From Maridesulfovibrio sp. (GTDB taxonomy: Bacteria > Desulfobacterota > Desulfovibrionia > Desulfovibrionales > Desulfovibrionaceae), in contig NZ_OY762999.1 of NCBI RefSeq assembly GCF_963666665.1, positions 3,251,001 to 3,315,000 of the forward strand: a stretch of 64,000 nucleotides of DNA. The letters run 5' to 3'. A program made the position numbers and the translations under genes. Shown piece after piece: positions 61,531 to 64,000 of the stretch. The notes under the pieces were generated by a model that saw nothing but the letters and a program-made list of their open reading frames with translations, was not told the origin of the DNA and ran no database searches. The stretch's first letter is position 1. Every line of letters begins with the position of its first letter.

Positions 61531-62013
61531 ATGAATGAATGTCCCTGCGGTTCCGGTAACGCTTACGAAAGCTGCTGCGAACCCTACATCACAGGAAAAG
61601 AGCCTGCACCCACTGCTGAAGCACTGATGCGTTCCCGCTACAGTGCATTCGTTGTTAAGAATGTCGACTACCTCGGCGATACCCTCGCCCCGGAAAGTAA
61701 GCACGATTACGATGAACAGCAGGTTAAAACTTGGGCGGAAACATCCACATGGCTCGGCCTTGAAATTGTTTCTACCTCCAAGGGCCTCGCTGACGATGAA
61801 ACCGGCGAAGTCGAGTTCATCGCCAAATTCAGGCAGTCAGGTGCAATCCACACCCATCACGAGGCCAGCCGCTTTGAAAAAAGAGACGGCAACTGGCTTT
61901 ACCTTGATGGTGATATCGTGCCCCCCATGCCGATTAAGAAAGACAAGAAAGTAGGACGCAACGAACCCTGTCCTTGCGGCAGCGGTAAGAAATACAAGAA
62001 GTGCTGCGGTTAA
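61531..62013 (+). CDS. YchJ-family protein with two SEC-C motifs
   Basis: A 160-residue protein. Zinc-binding SEC-C knuckles occur at both ends: CPCGSGNAYESCCEPY at the N-terminus and PCPCGSGKKYKKCCG at the C-terminus, with the NTF2-like YchJ middle domain (EALMRSRYSAFVVKNVDYL in part) between. Function unknown across the family. GGAGATAG precedes the ATG. Confidence 0.9.
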   Translation: MNECPCGSGNAYESCCEPYITGKEPAPTAEALMRSRYSAFVVKNVDYLGDTLAPESKHDYDEQQVKTWAETSTWLGLEIVSTSKGLADDETGEVEFIAKFRQSGAIHTHHEASRFEKRDGNWLYLDGDIVPPMPIKKDKKVGRNEPCPCGSGKKYKKCCG

Positions 62014-62042
62014 CCGCAACCTTCCACAAGTCTGAAAATGAT

Positions 62043-62075
62043 AAAACCCCCGTTCCTTGGAACGGGGGTTTTTCT
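62043..62075 (+). terminator. Rho-independent terminator
   Basis: AAAACCCCCGTTCC pairs with GGAACGGGGGTTTT, followed by T. Confidence 0.92.
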
Positions 62076-62372
62076 ATTTGTATTTAGGATATTGAGTCTA
62101 TTTTTCAAAACATATGAAATGCGTTGTTGAACGCTAAACACAGACAACCACATACTGGACATGCACATTTGATTTTATACCCCTCTGAGAATGGCAGAAT
62201 ACTGTCTGTACGTTCTTTTATTATGAAAACCGACGCTCTACTGTGAATCAGCTAAAAATAGCGCACAACGTATTTTCTCTTGGAAGATAGCGCCTCATTG
62301 ATTCCCTCACTCCTCAAGAGCCCCGCCCCCTCAAGTCCCTCAACACTCGAAAATACCCCTGCGCCAACAAGT
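62076..62372. other. Non-coding gap before the rRNA operon end
   Basis: About 300 bases. I see no gene, tRNA or repeat here. Confidence 0.5.
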
Positions 62373-62402
62373 AAAGCCCCCTTGAATTAACAAGGGGGCT
62401 TT
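62373..62402 (-). terminator. rRNA operon terminator
   Basis: AAAGCCCCCTTG and CAAGGGGGCTTT flank a six-base loop, just past the 5S gene on the minus strand. Confidence 0.8.
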
Positions 62403-62413
62403 GAAATAAAAAA

Positions 62414-62526
62414 GCTTGCGGCGACCTACTTTCCCACTAGCTACCTAGCAGTATCATCGGCGAAGGAGAGCTTAACTTCCGAGTTCGGAATGGGGTCGGG
62501 TGTGACCTCTCCTCAATGGCCGCAAG
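62414..62526 (-). rRNA. rrf: 5S ribosomal RNA
   Basis: On the minus strand the ends GCTTGCGGC and GCCGCAAGC pair, and the interior holds the conserved CCCGACCCCATTCCGAACTC and CGCCGATGATACTGC. Length about 113 bases. Confidence 0.93.
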
Positions 62527-62629
62527 CAAATTTAGCTTGCTTTTTGAGCAAAAATATATGGTTTAATAGAGAAGAATTAGAGTTCCTTTAGCTTCAACCA
62601 ACTAAGGTTAAAGTTAAGGGAAGAGAAGA

Positions 62630-64000
<1,371 letters not shown>

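Overview
The window looks like chromosome from a marine, anaerobic, sulfate-reducer-type deltaproteobacterium close to Desulfovibrio/Maridesulfovibrio. This is inferred from moderate G+C, a complete set of Desulfovibrio-style oxygen-defence genes (PerR, rubrerythrin, desulfoferrodoxin, two rubredoxins, rubredoxin:oxygen oxidoreductase, cytochrome bd) and many two-component proteins. No sulfate-reduction gene lies in the window, so the assignment is an inference.

Layout. 1-13 kb is mixed core genome: the C-terminal part of a multi-sensor hybrid histidine kinase, a methyltransferase-like protein, prfC, a 3'-5' exonuclease, an exported protein, a Gate-domain membrane protein, panB, a CI/S24-type repressor, a histidine kinase and serB. 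13.3-27.2 kb is an iron island: a DUF4198-type periplasmic protein, a small exported protein, feoB and feoA, a GGDEF diguanylate cyclase, a fur-family regulator, and then a ~7 kb plus-strand cluster. That cluster holds two P1B-type ATPases, a stand-alone HMA-like protein, four small membrane proteins (one with a long Q/P/Y-rich repeat region) and a protein with three FeoA-like segments. Several Fur-box-like palindromes sit at the promoters. The best reading is a ferrosome-type (fez) iron-storage organelle locus with extra components.

27-42 kb holds rlmN, an ArnT-like glycosyltransferase, an exported POTRA/TPR protein, a phosphate block (histidine kinase, PiT transporter, PhoU-like protein), an SMR transporter, a LysR regulator, acetyl-CoA synthetase and a LytTR regulator with a degenerate receiver. 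42-49 kb is the oxygen and peroxide defence block (perR, rbr, dfx, two rubredoxins, roo, a HEAT-like protein, cydAB, ferritin). 49-62 kb holds an EF-hand protein, a DJ-1/PfpI protein, a metal-chelate ABC transporter with an FmdE protein, an RND efflux operon with its TetR regulator and two palindromic operators, an OmpA-type protein, an ArfB-like hydrolase, a NifX/NafY-like protein and a YchJ protein. The window ends with the 5S and the 3' part of the 23S rRNA on the minus strand.

How it fits together: Feo imports ferrous iron, the ATPase cluster probably moves it into storage compartments under Fur control, ferritin gives a second store, and the PerR and bd-oxidase genes protect the cell when oxygen turns iron toxic. 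A dispersed palindromic repeat family occurs in at least two, probably three, gaps. Its 3' end supplies the Shine-Dalgarno sequence of two different genes.
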